A stretch of DNA of 64,000 nt from Delphinapterus leucas (GCF_002288925.2 NW_022098001.1:15225457-15289456), one strand, 5' to 3'. Shown: positions 36,816 through 50,427, counted from the first letter of the stretch. Notes: generated from the letters alone by a model not told the origin. Numbers and translations are program-made.

Positions 36816-37060
36816 TTACATAGCTAACATCTACATAGCATTTACTATGTGCCAGGCACTCTTCTAAGCACCGTACACACGTTAACTCATTTAACCTTCC
36901 CAATAACTCTATGAATAGGTACTATTATCCCCTTTTACAGATGAGCAAGATACCCCAAACCACCCAGCTACTACGTGGTGGTGCCAGGACTTGAATACAG
37001 GCAGTGCGGCTCAAGAGTTTGCGTTCTCAGCCACTATCCTTTACTGCCTTACTGCCTCTC
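36816..37060 (+). repeat. MIR SINE
   Basis: 'tactatgtgccaggcactct', 'gttaactcatttaaccttcc' and 'ccccttttacagatgagcaa' make this one of the best-preserved MIR copies in the window. Confidence 0.88.
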
Positions 37061-37354
37061 TTATAGGCAATGTATTTTCTTGTGAACCATGACATGCAGC
37101 CAGACAGTCTCCTAGCCCATGGACCGTCAATTATACCAGAGCGATCTGACTGTGGAAGGTCCCCTCTTGCGCCTCTGTCCATTCACTTACTCTTCCGGGT
37201 ACTGAGTATTCATTTGTAGGTAGGCTGGGAAACTTAGCTTGGTTAAACTCTGCATACACTGTGGCTTGATGTAAAAGCCTTTAATGATATGGCTCCTGTT
37301 TTCCTTTCCAACCATCTCCCTCCAAAACCCCCAAATGTACTGTCGTGTGTTCCT

Positions 37355-37850
37355 TTACGGGACAGTCAGTCAGGTTCGGCCACAAGAAGAGACACAGTAG
37401 AGGCTCAGGAAAACAAAGTTTATTATACTCACAGGTCAGAAACAGGAGGCACCCACGCCATGCAGAGCCACATGGGGAAGCGCCAGTGTTGGTCAGGAGG
37501 CAAAGGGACAGGAGCGAGGGGAGAGCCTAGGCCATGGCCTTTATTAGTTTCTGCATTTCTGCAGGAAAGGCAAGGCAGGGCAGGGTAACAACTTAGGACT
37601 GGTTACTTTGAATAATTACAGCAGGCTCTAAGCGATAGGAGTGGTCCCTGGTTGCCTGGTACCTGGTCCTGGGATGACCAAGGCAGAGGAATATTGCTTC
37701 CGGTGGGGGTAAGGGCCAGATGGTGCAGGTATGGCTCTGGATTGGTGAGTTTGCATATCAGAGGCCTGCTTCTGTGTGGGTCCTTTGCTACCTCTAAGAA
37801 TTGGCTAGTCCCAGCAGGGCAGTCTCTCCCCAGTCCGAAAAAACTTTTAA
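37355..37850 (-). repeat. Probable solitary ERV LTR
   Basis: Read on the minus strand it has AATAAA (plus 37419-37424), followed by 'ctttgttttcctgagcctct', an R/U5-like junction. The rest is moderately GC-rich as in an LTR U3. No internal viral genes. Family not identified. Confidence 0.55.
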
Positions 37851-37859
37851 GATGTTAAA

Positions 37860-38560
37860 ACATCATAATATACAGAATATTGTTTTAAATATAAACAGTA
37901 TATGTATTCCGTATTCAAACAATCTGTAGTAGCCAATGGCCATATGCTTCACCTCAGAGCATATATTGTTCCTTGCTTTGATTGCACTTGTCTTGTTTAT
38001 CTTTAAATCTTAGATCAAATACCACTCTGTCAAGTCAAAGCCCTGATGACCAGAGATGCGCAGTTACGAGCTTTCCCCACATCACACCCTAGTGGCTGCA
38101 GCACTTTTCAGATTGCTGTAATTATGGTTAATATACCTGTTTCCTCTACTAATTGTCTTACCCTTCTGAGGGGCCAGGGAGTGGGAATGGGTAGAAATGT
38201 TGCTTGAATGAATGTATAAATGAATAAGCAAATGAAATAAACCCTCCCTTCCAGAGACAACATTCCACTCTCTACTCTTTTCTAATCTGTACCACAAACC
38301 ACACCTACAAAATGGGGTAACAGCTCCTTCTTGCCTCCTTTCACTAAAGGTCTGACATCTATCAAGGCCTCTTCCTTGTTGAGGCTGGGGTGACTGAGGC
38401 AGAAGTAAGGTCCAGGATTTTCATTGCTTAGTTACTGAAATCAGTAATCTCAGTTTTAATATCATAGAATTAATTTATTAGCAAGATAGAATATACATTT
38501 GAAGGCACATATTTCACACTAAAATATTTTAAAATTCCAGTGTTCATAGTTTACCATTAT
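37860..38560. other. Intergenic, nothing recognised
   Basis: Single-copy AT-rich DNA without supported features. Confidence 0.45.
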
Positions 38561-38569
38561 AAGCCTATC

Positions 38570-38770
38570 TTAACGAATTAATCCTTACAAGTGGTAAGCA
38601 AAGGATATTATTTCCATTATAAAGATGTGGAATGAAGCTCAAAGATGCCAAACAACTTGGTGTAAAGTCACAAAGCTAGTAAGTGACAAAGGGCAAAATT
38701 CTAATTCAAATCCATGGCTTCTGTTACTAAATTTGGAGCATTTTTCCATTAAGCCACACTGCTCTTCAAC
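38570..38770 (+). repeat. MIR-like SINE, diverged
   Basis: 'aagctcaaagatgccaaaca', 'agtcacaaagctagtaagtg' and 'attcaaatccatggcttctg' follow the MIR layout. Confidence 0.6.
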
Positions 38771-39020
38771 TTACATTTATTTCCTCTCAGCTTTTATTGT
38801 CAATGTTTACCAACAACAAAAAGGTACATGTTTCATGCTTGCAAGCACTGTGTTAATGGTCATTTTGAATGCTTCTCAATCTAGGTAAACAGCAGAGCCT
38901 TCTCAAAAGGCAGTTTGCTAGGGCAGCAGTATGAAAGAAGTAAGCGAGTATAAACATCTCAAATAGAGAGACTGATCTGCAGAATTATTTCAAGGGCCTA
39001 TGCATTTCTAAGGAGTATAG

Positions 39021-39317
39021 GACTTCCCTGGTGGCACAGTGGTTGAGAATCTGCCTGCTAATGCAGGGGACACGGGTTCGAGACCTGGTCTGGGAAGATC
39101 CCACATGCCGCGGAGCAACTGGGCCCGTGAGCCATAACTACTGAGCCTGAGCGTCTGGGGACTGTGCTCCGCAACAAGACAGGCCGCGATAGTGAGAGGC
39201 CCGCACACCGCGATGAAGAGTGGCCCCCGCTTGCCGCAACTAGAGAAAGCCCTCGCCCAGAAACGAAGACCCAACACAGCCAAAAATAAATTTATTTTAA
39301 AAAATAAATAAATAAAT
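39021..39317 (+). mobile_element. Long CHR SINE
   Basis: It begins 'gacttccctggtggcacagt' and ends 'aacacagccaaaaataaat' plus (TAAA)n. It is flanked by 'aaggagtatag' (39010-39020) and 'aaggaggatag' (39318-39328), an 11-bp duplication with one mismatch. Confidence 0.93.
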
Positions 39318-39329
39318 AAGGAGGATAGA

Positions 39330-40030
39330 AAGCACACAGCAGCTTGTAAAGAACCTCTAGGTGAACCTAGGGTCATTATGAAATGACCAAGAGATTTATC
39401 AAATGTTTCTATGTAATCAGTAGAATTAAGGATATAATATACAAAGTACAGTGGGTTGGTTTTACAGAAATAGACAAAAGATTATGGGTCTAGTAGAAAA
39501 TTAAGCACATGATCACAAAGTTTAAATCATGGAAATATGAACACAAGAGTCAATAGTATATGAAAACCTGTACACCCTTTTATGTATCTAACCAAAATAA
39601 AAATAATATTGTACAAAACTACTTTCAAATGATTTTTTAAATGTCTTTTCTCTGTCTTAATTTATCAGCAGGTGAGCCAACAGATCATATTTTTTGAAAT
39701 TTCCACTTAGATACATTCACACGAATATTAACTTCTTTTATGTAGAATGAGAGTCGTATTTCTTTCATAAGCTTCTGAGTAGGTAGCTTTAAAAATCCAT
39801 GCTGGTACATTTACTTATCTCTGAGGCTTTTAGAAAGGCATTTCTGTACTGTGACCCTTAAGAAACCAGAGTTTCAAATCCTCAACTTATTAGCCTCCCC
39901 TCTTCTCAGTCATCCTCAAGATTCAGAGAATGTAAAGGATTCAGCTTTAGCAATGGCTGGGGACACCCGCCCCAATACTGTTGTATTCCTAAACGCTATT
40001 TCATAAAATACATATTAATAAAACAGGAAA
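39330..40030. other. Intergenic between the last SINE and TMEM67, nothing recognised
   Basis: AT-rich single-copy DNA. No features beyond the possible end of the TMEM67 transcript near 40030. Confidence 0.45.
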
Positions 40031-41209
40031 GAGAAACACCAAATGTTTTATTCTATATTTTCAATTCAGTAATATAAACAATATTTACATAGCATTACAT
40101 TTAAGTATTTACACATTAACATAGAAGGCAGTAAGAAATGTTGCTTTGGGGGTTAATGACCATTATACTTGAAATAAGGTGACTTTCAAGTTCATGGTAC
40201 ACAATGAAAAGGATTATTAAAGAGCATATTGAAGAAAAATAATATCACAGAAAACTATTAGCTACATGGCTCAGGATTTACATTAATTATATTTTGGCTC
40301 CTCATATTTTTTTCCTTATTTTAAAAAAAAATACTAGCCTACTAACTTATGAAGCCTAAGTTTACTTTCAATAAATCACCTTGTTAACATAACTTACAGT
40401 TTGTTATTTACAATCTTTAAACATAATTGAAGAGCAAAGCTTTGGGAGTGCTCTTAAAATGTTAAGTAATGAATAAATGTATAAAAAATTATACTGAGGA
40501 AAATGTCACATATTACAGCTCAATAATGTAAATGATATTAGAGAGATAAACATACTTCATGGAAAGAGTATATTGACCTAATAATACAGGTATACAAAGG
40601 AATGACTATGTACCATTTCACGAGGTGCCTATTATTCCAATAGTGAATCAGTCCACTGCCAAACAGGGTGAACAATTAAAATGAGGCAAATTGATTCAGC
40701 CCATATACAATTTCAAATTTCTAAGTAAACTTGAAAATATTTTCAACATTTATTTAACCATAAAATATGTAAAACAAAATACTGAATTGAAAACTAGGCT
40801 TGAACTTGGAATCAAAATTCTTTTTCAGTGTGAGAAAATATAGGCAAAACTAGTTCATAAAATAATCTACAGAGACAAATGATGGGGACTGTTTTGAATA
40901 TCATTAAAAAAATGTTATGCTGAAAGCAATATTTAGATTTTTTTTTGTCCCATTGTCAGAGCTATCTAGTCTATAAGCTGGTGAATTAAATACCATGCAT
41001 AATAGGAAAATAATATTTTCCACTGTATCACACTACATGTTCACAAAGCAAGTTATGTATCTACAAGTTATAAAAATAAATCTGTAGATTAAAAAACAAA
41101 TAAAAATAGAATAATTTGTATTACAAGTTTTAAAAAATATGGCAAACTAACCTGATAATCATGACTTTGTTTTTGCCATGATTATAATTGTCTTTATCTA
41201 GTCAATAAA
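40030..41209 (-). other. TMEM67: Probable TMEM67 3' UTR with candidate poly-A signal
   Basis: This is AT-rich single-copy sequence directly after the TMEM67 stop codon, free of recognisable transposons. Read on the minus strand, an AATAAA hexamer lies at 40047-40052, about 1.16 kb past the stop. Another A-rich AATAAA lies near 40747-40753. Which is used cannot be told from sequence, so the outer boundary is a guess. Confidence 0.4.
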
Positions 41210-41341
<132 letters not shown>

Positions 41342-42186
41342 TTAATTGTGCACATCAATTAAAATATCTAAATTAAACTAGCTAATTCTCTCAACTATTT
41401 ATTTTCATGTATCAGACATCTGAATTCCATGGCAATACACAAAATTATTTCAAGACTATTATCATCTTTCATAATACTAAAGCAGTGTGCGTCCCTATTC
41501 AGAATATATTTTTATAAATTAATAATACAAATCCCCTTAGGTTCACAGGAATATACTTTTAAATATTTGGCAAGACAAGTTTCCTCTAGCTCTAAAAGCT
41601 ATGGAAACGTCAAAAGAACTGTTAGGAACAGAAGTTGTTCTAATTCTAGATCCCTATCAAAAACTAATATATCTTATTAACTCATATACTTCTTTGACAT
41701 AGTGGGGAATATTTGGGTGTTATGAATACTAACATTTCTAGAACAAATTTGGTTTTTCTTGAAGTCTCCATTTCAGGCTCCACACCCATCCACGCAATTG
41801 TTTTCTAATCCAAGCAGATAGGGGATGTGTGAGAGTTACAAGTTAAAGTGGCTGAGCCTCGAGCTACATCTCAGAGCTTGCCTTTTTGTTACAGTAACAT
41901 CTGGTACACAGGGTGAATGGGACTCTAATTACTGCTCACTGCTGGCATGTAGGAGAGATGGATAATTTAAATGTCTTCCTATTAGGTTCCTTTCACATTT
42001 GCTCAAGCAACTTACGCCTTCCCCGAGACCTCAGTACTTCATTGACCCTGAAGGAAAGTGTAGAATGAACCTCGTTGAAATGTTTTTCCTTTTTTTGGCA
42101 GGGCGAATCATATTCTAAATCTTTATAAATTCCTAGTGAGACTATATATTGTTACTCTCTGCTATAAAAATAAATATCTACTTCTA

Positions 42187-42408
<222 letters not shown>

Positions 42409-43369
42409 TTAGAAATTTAAAAATAGAATAAACCTGTGATAAATTTCTGGTGATAAAACTTGGATATTTAAAAACAACTAGTTACTATAATACTTCATGG
42501 CTATTGTATGTCAATTATACCTGAATTTAAAAAAAGAAAAAAATACTTCATGGTTTACAAAAAATAATGGGTATTAAAATTTGCTAATCTAAAAGGTTAA
42601 TCAAAGAACTCTGCTCATAAAAAGCAGTTTTATCATTTGCACCAAGGGTTGTAATTGCTAGTAGTTTAAGTATACAGTCAATATCTTTCAATGATCAGGT
42701 AATGAATATCCCTTCTCTGTTTATATAACTAAAGGCTAAAGAATCTCAGAAAGATTCTCTGAGATAGATTAAGTTTAAAAAGCAAAACACACTTTTCTGT
42801 ACAGCAGAGAATTAACACAGCATTGTATATCAACTATACTTCAATTAAAATAAATAAATAAAAAGCAAAACAAAACCAGCAAGGACTAGAATAGTGTGCT
42901 ATAATTTATGTCTCAAGTAGTCCCCTAAGGTTCTTCTCTGAGACCTTTTCTCTTCTCACTCCCCAAGTAGGGGTTCATCCTTTTCGGGATGTGAACACCC
43001 TTTTAAGATTCTAATGAAAGCTACAGACCCTTTCACGAGAGGAAGTGGGGGAAGTACACATATACAAATCTTGCACACAATTTCAGGGAGGTACAGAGAG
43101 TCACTTCAGTGATTCAGCTGCCCACGGATACCCAGTTAGGATACTTGCTGTTAACATTCTTTTTTGATCAGGGAGTTAGTTATAGGAATATATTCAGTTT
43201 GTGAAAATTCACTGGCCATTAAGCTATATCCTTACAAGATATGCACTTCTGTACATATAGTTGTATACATATTTTAAAAAAATAAACAAGCCAGCAATAT
43301 ACAATCTTCGTGGGTGACCTTTCACTGCCATCGCTCCAGCAATGATCTCATTTGATGAGACTCCCCAGC

Positions 43370-43700
43370 TTACTGTGTGCCTTTACTTCCTCCTAAGATC
43401 CAGTCCCCCAGTTCCTTACATTTAATGGCTTACTGGACATCTCTTCCTAGATGTCCCAAAGGTACCTCAAGACACAACATATTCAAAACCAAATTCATCC
43501 TCTTTCCTTCAAAACCTGGTCCTCCATCTGCACTTCCTGTCTCAGAGAAGGGTGGCACCACCACCAACCACCTAGTCACACAAGCTGGAAATCTGGATGA
43601 TTTTTGACTACTCTTTCTCTCCTACGTTCTTTTCCTTAACATCTCTGGCAATCTTTTCTTCCTCTTTATCCTCATCACTACTGCCTTAGCTCATATTCTC
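43370..43700 (+). repeat. L2/CR1-type LINE ORF remnant (intron 26)
   Basis: The frame 43377-43607 reads KTKFILFPSKPGPPSALPVS and then VTQAGNLDDF. This resembles the segment downstream of the reverse-transcriptase core in L2/CR1 LINEs (K-T-E-x-L-I-F-P ... V-x-x-A-x-N-L-G). The expected continuation 'gatgatttttgactactctt' follows in another frame. It is a dead, ancient LINE inside a TMEM67 intron, antisense to the gene. Confidence 0.6.
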
Positions 43701-43749
43701 CTAATTTCCCAATAGAGATGAAGAAATTGTTGATGATGATTTTATTATT

Positions 43750-43990
43750 ATTAGAAACGGTAACATCATTTTTCTGAGTGCCTACCCATACCAGGTTCTT
43801 TACACAATGATTACACAGGTGTAAATGCAACCACCTTTAGAAGGTTATATTTAATTTTATAGAGAGGGCATTAAAGTTCAGAAAGGGTAAACAACTTTCT
43901 CAAGTGCACAAAACTAGTAGTCAGATTTTGAACCCAAGACCAGAAAACTTTATTGTGAAAGCTATATTCCTAATGACTAAGCTATATTCT
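43750..43990 (+). repeat. MIR SINE (intron 26)
   Basis: 'gagtgcctacccataccagg' and 'tttatagagagggcattaaa', then 'gaacccaagaccag', follow the MIR order. It separates two parts of an L2 LINE. Confidence 0.65.
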
Positions 43991-44379
43991 TTAATATGAA
44001 AGCTATGTTCTTAATGACTAAGTTATATTGTTATAGTCTTACATCTGTTTAACTCAACCTATTCACTACTGCCAGAATAATTCTTCCAATTTATAAATCA
44101 GATATGCTGAAGGCTTTCTGATGACATCCATGTTCATTAGCAGTGGTTTCCAAATTGTTCTGATCATGTATCCTTATCAGAATAAAATGCTGAGCATGCA
44201 TCCCATAATAGGCGTAGTTTATTAATTACTACTACATATAATTTTTCCAAAATATAAATTAAGAATGATGGAATTGCAAATATACAAATAGACTTTTTAA
44301 TATTTTCTTCTCACACCTCCATGGATCAACCTGCACACACCTTGTAGGACAAAAATTTTTTTAAAAATGTTTTTGGAAA

Positions 44380-44840
44380 CAAGTGCTCTATAGGATAAAG
44401 CAAAACTCCTTAGGGTGTCAGACAAGGCCTTTGGGATTCAGTCTCTGCCCTCTTTATTGTTCATGCACTCTCTCTCACTGACCCACTTCATTCGAGGCTT
44501 CAATCATAAAGTTCCTTAAGTGTATAATGCCCTTTCCCCCTTCTGTACAAACGTCTTCACCTCTCTTACCTGGACCCTCCTGTTTGACACCACCACCTTA
44601 TTTTTTAAGACCCAGTTCAAACTTCACCATGTTGCCTCTCTGGCTTCACCCTGTATCTAGTTAGATTTTCTACTTCCCTTTCTGCACCCAGTGCAACCTG
44701 CATCTGCACAGACTTCTATCCCAGCATCACTCCACTCACCCAATCACATGCCTACTTTCCACAGTCTACTAAACAAGATGCCCAAGGGAGGGACCATTAG
44801 TCTGTGTATCCCAGGACTGACACAATATGTGACACTCAAT
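44380..44840 (+). repeat. L2 LINE 3' end (intron 26)
   Basis: 'ataaagcaaaactccttagg', 'gacaaggcctttgggattca' and 'aagacccagttcaaacttca' are conserved parts of the LINE2 3' region. Confidence 0.75.
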
Positions 44841-45157
44841 AACACAAGGGTAAGTGATATCTAGGCCAGGACACTGGTTATACCATTTCCATTCTTCCCA
44901 AGCCACACAAGAGGTTATCAGTCACATTGACAGTGACATATATACTTCCTTTTTAATGATAAAAAAACATGTTTAGTCACTATTCCTGTCACACAGGTAC
45001 ATGCAATTTTTAAGAAGTTGGATAAAATGAAAAATTAAATGTTAAAGATAAATCATGAACATTATTCTTAAGTGTTTCATAAGTGTGCCACTGAATGAAC
45101 AGTCCAATAAAATCTGAACTTTATGTATTTGTTTTACTATCTCTTCCATGTCTACCA

Positions 45158-45291
45158 CTGATTTTGTTTTGTTTTGTTTTGGCCGTGCTGTGTGGCATGT
45201 GGGATCTTAGTTCCTTGAACCAGGGATTGAACCCATGCCCCCTGCATTGGGAGTGTGGAGCCTTAACCACTGGACCACCAGGGAAGTCTTG
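45158..45291 (-). mobile_element. Short old CHR/Bov-tA-like SINE (intron 26)
   Basis: On the plus strand (TTTTG)n is followed by 'gtgtggcatgtgggatctta' and the end is 'ggaccaccagggaagtctt'. About 130 bp, shorter than the CHR forms seen elsewhere. It lies in the same orientation as TMEM67. Confidence 0.8.
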
Positions 45292-45490
45292 TTTGATTTT
45301 GAAATTCAGCTTTTTTTAACTTTCTTGTAGAATAATTATCTTTTATATATTTGTTTCTTGCTATTGATACATGACATAATGAAATGGGACACAGAAAACT
45401 ACTGTAATTCCTTGAAGTTAACTAAGTTCATTATGTTTCCTATATAAAAGTATAAAATCAAAAGACAGGAACTACAAGCATGTTTTTTCA

Positions 45491-45640
<150 letters not shown>

Positions 45641-46170
45641 CTAATATAAAAAACGAGAGTCATTTCAAAAATAGCAGTGGAATGAATGCTTCCCAATTTT
45701 TGTAAAGTCAGAAGGAGAGAAAAAGAAAAATGAATAGGACACAAAGAAAATCTGTTCTTCAAAGACAATTTACTACGCTGGACTTTATAACAAAATACTC
45801 TTTAGGAATGTTTTAAATTTTAAATGCTATTAGTAGTACTTAGGACTAGATATACTGAAAATCAATTTATAACAAGCTTTTTAGGAATACAATCATAGCA
45901 TATTTCTACAATAAATAATTGATAATATTTGTAAAGTAACAAAATTCCAGTACAGACATATTTTAAGGTAATCATCATGCTAATAGACAGGTAAAAATCT
46001 TTTCCTTTTACATAACTTAACCCCATTCCTAAGCCACAGTATTAGTTTTTACAGCAAAAACAAACAAACAAAAAAACCCCACAAGGCATAAGTCCATTGA
46101 CTTGGTTGACTGAAGAAATAATTGACACTCCTCGTTAACTTTTTAAAAATTGCATTTTGATTCTAGCTTA

Positions 46171-46573
<403 letters not shown>

Positions 46574-46806
46574 TTAAAAAGAAAATACAATATTTAACAT
46601 TACAAGATTTGGAAGCCAACTGAAATTGTACTGAACTATTATATTTGAGACAATGAGAGCCCAACAGTATTCAAGGTTCCCACTCCCCTCTAGGTTTTAC
46701 TAATTTCTATTTCGTCATACTTACTTGCAGGTGCTCTATCATCTCCTTTACTCTGCCTACTTAAAAAAAACCTCATACTAAGTTCACTGTATATTGATAT
46801 TCTTAG

Positions 46807-47145
46807 TTTTTTTTTTTTTTTTTAAAGGGCTTCAAATGCTTGGCTTTTTAAAAATTTATTTATTTATTTATTTATTTATTTATGGCTGTGTTGGGTCCTC
46901 ATTTCTGCGTGAGGGCTTCCTCCAGCTGCGGCAAGCGGGGGCCACTCTTCATTGTGGTGCGCGGGCCCCTCACTATCACGGCCTCTCTCGTTGCAGAGCA
47001 CAGGCTCCAGACACGCAGGCTCAGTAGTTGTGGCTCACGGGCCCAGCCGCTCCGCGGCATGTGGGATCCTCCCAGACCAGGGCTCGAACCCGTGTCCCCT
47101 ACATTAGCAGGCAGACTCTCAACCACTGCGCCACCAGGGAAGACC
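46807..47145 (-). mobile_element. Long CHR SINE with extra sequence between two A-tails (intron 23)
   Basis: The SINE body (46858-47145) runs from (TTTA)n to 'gcgccaccagggaagacc'. Beyond its tail a further segment of about 25 bases (46825-46850) and a second poly-T run precede the 8-bp repeat 'attcttag' (46799-46806 and 47146-47153). This suggests that read-through flank was carried along at retrotransposition. Confidence 0.85.
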
Positions 47146-47354
47146 ATTCTTAGCTTTTTTATAATTAATTTATTGCTCTTTAATAAATGACAAAAAGTCT
47201 AGTCTTAGAATTAGCTACTTTTATAAATGGTCTTTTTTGTTTTCTAAACACTTTAACATGCTTCCTTAATCAATTCCAATAAAAAAGGTAGTGATACATG
47301 ACCCAATGGTTAATGTTATAGACCAGATATCTATTTCATCTCTTTCTTTTTTAA

Positions 47355-47447
47355 TTATTATTATTATTTTTACATCTTTATTGGAGTATAATTGCTTTAC
47401 AGTGGTGTGTTAGTTTCTGCTTTATAACAAAGTGAATCAGTTATACT
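47355..47447 (-). mobile_element. Very short L1 3' end (intron 23)
   Basis: 'catctttattggagtataat' and 'ggtgtgttagtttctgcttt' are the terminal bases of a cetartiodactyl L1 3' UTR. Only about 90 bp inserted. Confidence 0.85.
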
Positions 47448-47699
47448 CAGGTCTCTTTGACACGACTTGAATCCTGAGAACCATATGCCTGTCAGTTTGC
47501 CCTACCCCCGACCTAGCCAATTCTCATAGACGCTTTAGGGTTCAGCATAAGTATTCTTGCCTCCATTCTCAATTTTATTTGCCTACTCTGGAGCTTAACA
47601 TCCTCCTCCTTTATCTAAACCTAAGCTGGAAACATAATATAACACTTGGTTTTCTACTGACTTAAAGGCAGTCTATGTGTAGTGAATTTCTCTATTTAA

Positions 47700-48110
47700 A
47701 AAAAAAAATTTTTTTTCCTGATTAAAAAAGCACATGCTGCTACAGATAATTTATAAAATATGGAGAAGTACAAAAAAAGAAAAAAAATCACCTATAATCT
47801 GAACACCAAGAGATACAGGTATTTTAAGGTATTTCATTTCCAGTTGTTGTCTAGGCATATACATATAGATGGCATAAAACTGGGATCGTACTGATTTCTT
47901 TTTCACTTAACATTATATCCTCAGCAACTCCCCATGTCATTAAATGTTCTATAAAACATGATTTTTAATGTTTACCTAGGGTTTCACTGTATAGGTAAAC
48001 CAATTTACTTAATATTCTCCCATTTTTACATATTTTTTGCCCTTATAAATTAAGCCCTGTGATGAAGATCCTGAACCTAAGTAGTTTTTCACATTGCTAA
48101 TTATTTCCTT
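47700..48110 (-). repeat. Old LINE-type repeat (intron 23)
   Basis: 'tttttcacttaacattatat' and 'cccatgtcattaaatgttct' are phrases of a widespread ancient mammalian LINE-associated repeat. Family and orientation are not certain. Confidence 0.45.
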
Positions 48111-48149
48111 GAGTTAGATTAATAGAATCAGTAAGTCAAAGATAATGAA

Positions 48150-48493
48150 CTCTTTATTTTTTTTAATTTTTGGCTGCATCAGGTCTTAGTTGCGGCACGC
48201 CGGCTCTTCCTTGTGGTGCGTGGGCTTCTCTCCAGTTGTGGCGTGCGGGCTTCTCTCTAGTTGTGGCATGCAGGTTTTTCCTCTCTCTCGCTGTGGTGTG
48301 TGGGCTCCAGAGCACATGGGCTCTGTAGTTTGCGGCATGTGGGCTCTAGTTGAGGCACGTGAGCTCAGTAGTTGTGGCGCATGGGCCCAGCTGTCCCGCG
48401 GCATGTGGGACCCTAGTTCCCCGACCAGGGATTGAACCCACGTCCCCTGCACTGTAAGGCAGATTCTGTACCACTGGACCACCAGGGAAGTCC
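48150..48493 (-). mobile_element. Long CHR SINE with 13-bp target duplication (intron 23)
   Basis: It starts with a T-rich tail and 'ggctgcatcaggtcttagtt', carries several 'ttgtggcgtgcgggcttctc'-like repeats and ends 'gaccaccagggaagtcc'. It is flanked by 'caaagataatgaa' (48137-48149 and 48494-48506). Confidence 0.95.
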
Positions 48494-48763
48494 CAAAGAT
48501 AATGAATTCTTAAAAAACTCTTGCCAAATGCTTTCCAGCAGGTTTGTAAAAATGTATTCTGAGACCAGTGCCCATTTCACCCTGTCCTTGATTCTACTAA
48601 CTATTAGCTTTTTAAAAAAAAGTTTGGTAATTTGAAGAAAGTAAAAATGTTATTTTTACATTCATTTCTTTTATGATTTATGAGGTGAATATTTTTTAGA
48701 CATTTATTAGTCTCTTCTGTTTATTTACATATTAAAAAAATCTTTTTGTCATTTTTCCATGGG

Positions 48764-48906
48764 AGTTTTTTGTTTTTTCTGTTTTGTTTTTGTTTTTTGG
48801 CCACGCTCTGCGGCATGCAGGATCTCAGTTCCCCAACCAGGGATTGAACCTGTGTCCCCTGCAGTGGAAGTGTGGAGTCTTAACCACTGGACCACCAGGG
48901 AAGTCC
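48764..48906 (-). mobile_element. Short old CHR/Bov-tA-like SINE (intron 23)
   Basis: T-rich start, then 'ggccacgctctgcggcatgc' and the end 'ggaccaccagggaagtccc'. The same short form as at 45158-45291. Confidence 0.85.
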
Positions 48907-49329
48907 CTCCATTGAGGTTTTAACTTAATTTGCTTACTGATTTATATGACTTTCAATAGCTATCAATATGTTTGTCATATTTACTATGAGAATTTTACCC
49001 CATGTCTTTTATTAATATAATTGTTGTCTACACAAATGTTCTACATTAATAAAGTAAAATCAACAAATACTTTTTTGATGCTTTCTGTATTTTATGCTTA
49101 GATTGTCATCTCCCAATCTGAAATATTCTTTTCTAGGTTTTCATAGTTTCATTTTTAAATTTAACCTTTCAGTCCAGGTATAATTTCTAACAGTTAACCA
49201 ACTGATTCAGTTCAATGTATTAAACAAATTGTTCTTCTCTGAGATGTTGTTATCATCTATTAAGTTCTTGCAAGTCACAGGTATAGTCCCTTAATCAATA
49301 AATCCTCTTGGTTTTTCCTCTTAAGTACA

Positions 49330-50150
49330 TATTTTTCTTTTTAAATTTTCTTATGGAAGTTTTCTAATATACATAGTAGAAAGAACAGCAAACCATCCAT
49401 CACCCAACTTCAACAATTACCAACATTTTACCAATTTTCATCTATCCTCTCAACTTTTTTCTTTTAAAGCAAACCCCAGATACCATGTTATTTCATCTGC
49501 AAATACTTCTGTATGTATCTCCAACCAATAAGACCTTGAAAAAAAATGCCATTTTCACACCTAATAAAATTAATCTTTCCTTAATATAATTTAATATTTA
49601 GTCTATCAAATCTCCAAGATTTTTCCCAAAGATTTTTTTATAGTTGGTTTGTTTGAATCAGGATCCAATCAAAGTCTACATATTGTATTTGATTATTTTT
49701 TTTTCTTAAATTTCTCTTATATCTAACAGTCTTCTTCCACCACCACCACCACTTCTCCTTTTCTCTTCATGCCTTTGATTTGTTGGAGACACTGGGTCGT
49801 TTGTCCTGTGAGACATCCTAACATTTTGCATCTGGCTAATTGCTTCCTGTGGTATTATTTTGTCTCTATCCCCTCTATTTCCTGTAAACTGGTGGTTAGA
49901 GGCTTGATTACATTCAGGTTCAATTTTCTTAGGCAAGAATATTTCATGGGTGATATTATGTACTTCCCTACTGCATCATAACAGGAAGTGCATAATGTCA
50001 GTTTTCCTAACTTTTACTTGTAGTAAGGTTGAGCCAGTGTGTTCAGATTATATCAACCTGATTCCTCATTATAAAGTTCCCTGTCGTCCTTCACTTAATT
50101 TTTAGCATCCATTGATGATTGTAGCCTATAGGCATTAATCCATTAGTCAT
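49330..50150 (+). repeat. Ancient L1ME-type LINE 3' region (intron 23)
   Basis: 'catcacccaacttcaacaat', 'ttgtttgaatcaggatccaa', 'gatttgttggagacactggg' and 'ttcctgtaaactggtggtta' occur in the order of a well-known ancient mammalian LINE-like repeat. A (CAC)n microsatellite at about 49738-49753 lies within. The exact sub-family name is from memory and unsure. Confidence 0.55.
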
Positions 50151-50427
50151 TACAAAATGGTGATTTTCTAACTTAGAATTCCTTTTACTTTCTTCCAACA
50201 GAAAAATCTTTCCCTCATGAATTATTTGGTTACTTTGAAATACAGTTCATAAAAGAACTGTAGGATGGAATTTGACTCATTCCCTTTCAGTGTTCAGGGT
50301 AATGAGCTGGTATCCTAGCAACTTTCAACAGTAATCAATGAGGATTTTTAAAAAAGATTACTACAAATCCCAGATTAAGAGAAACCACCTCTCAACTTAA
50401 AAAACAAAAAGATATAAAATACGTTCA

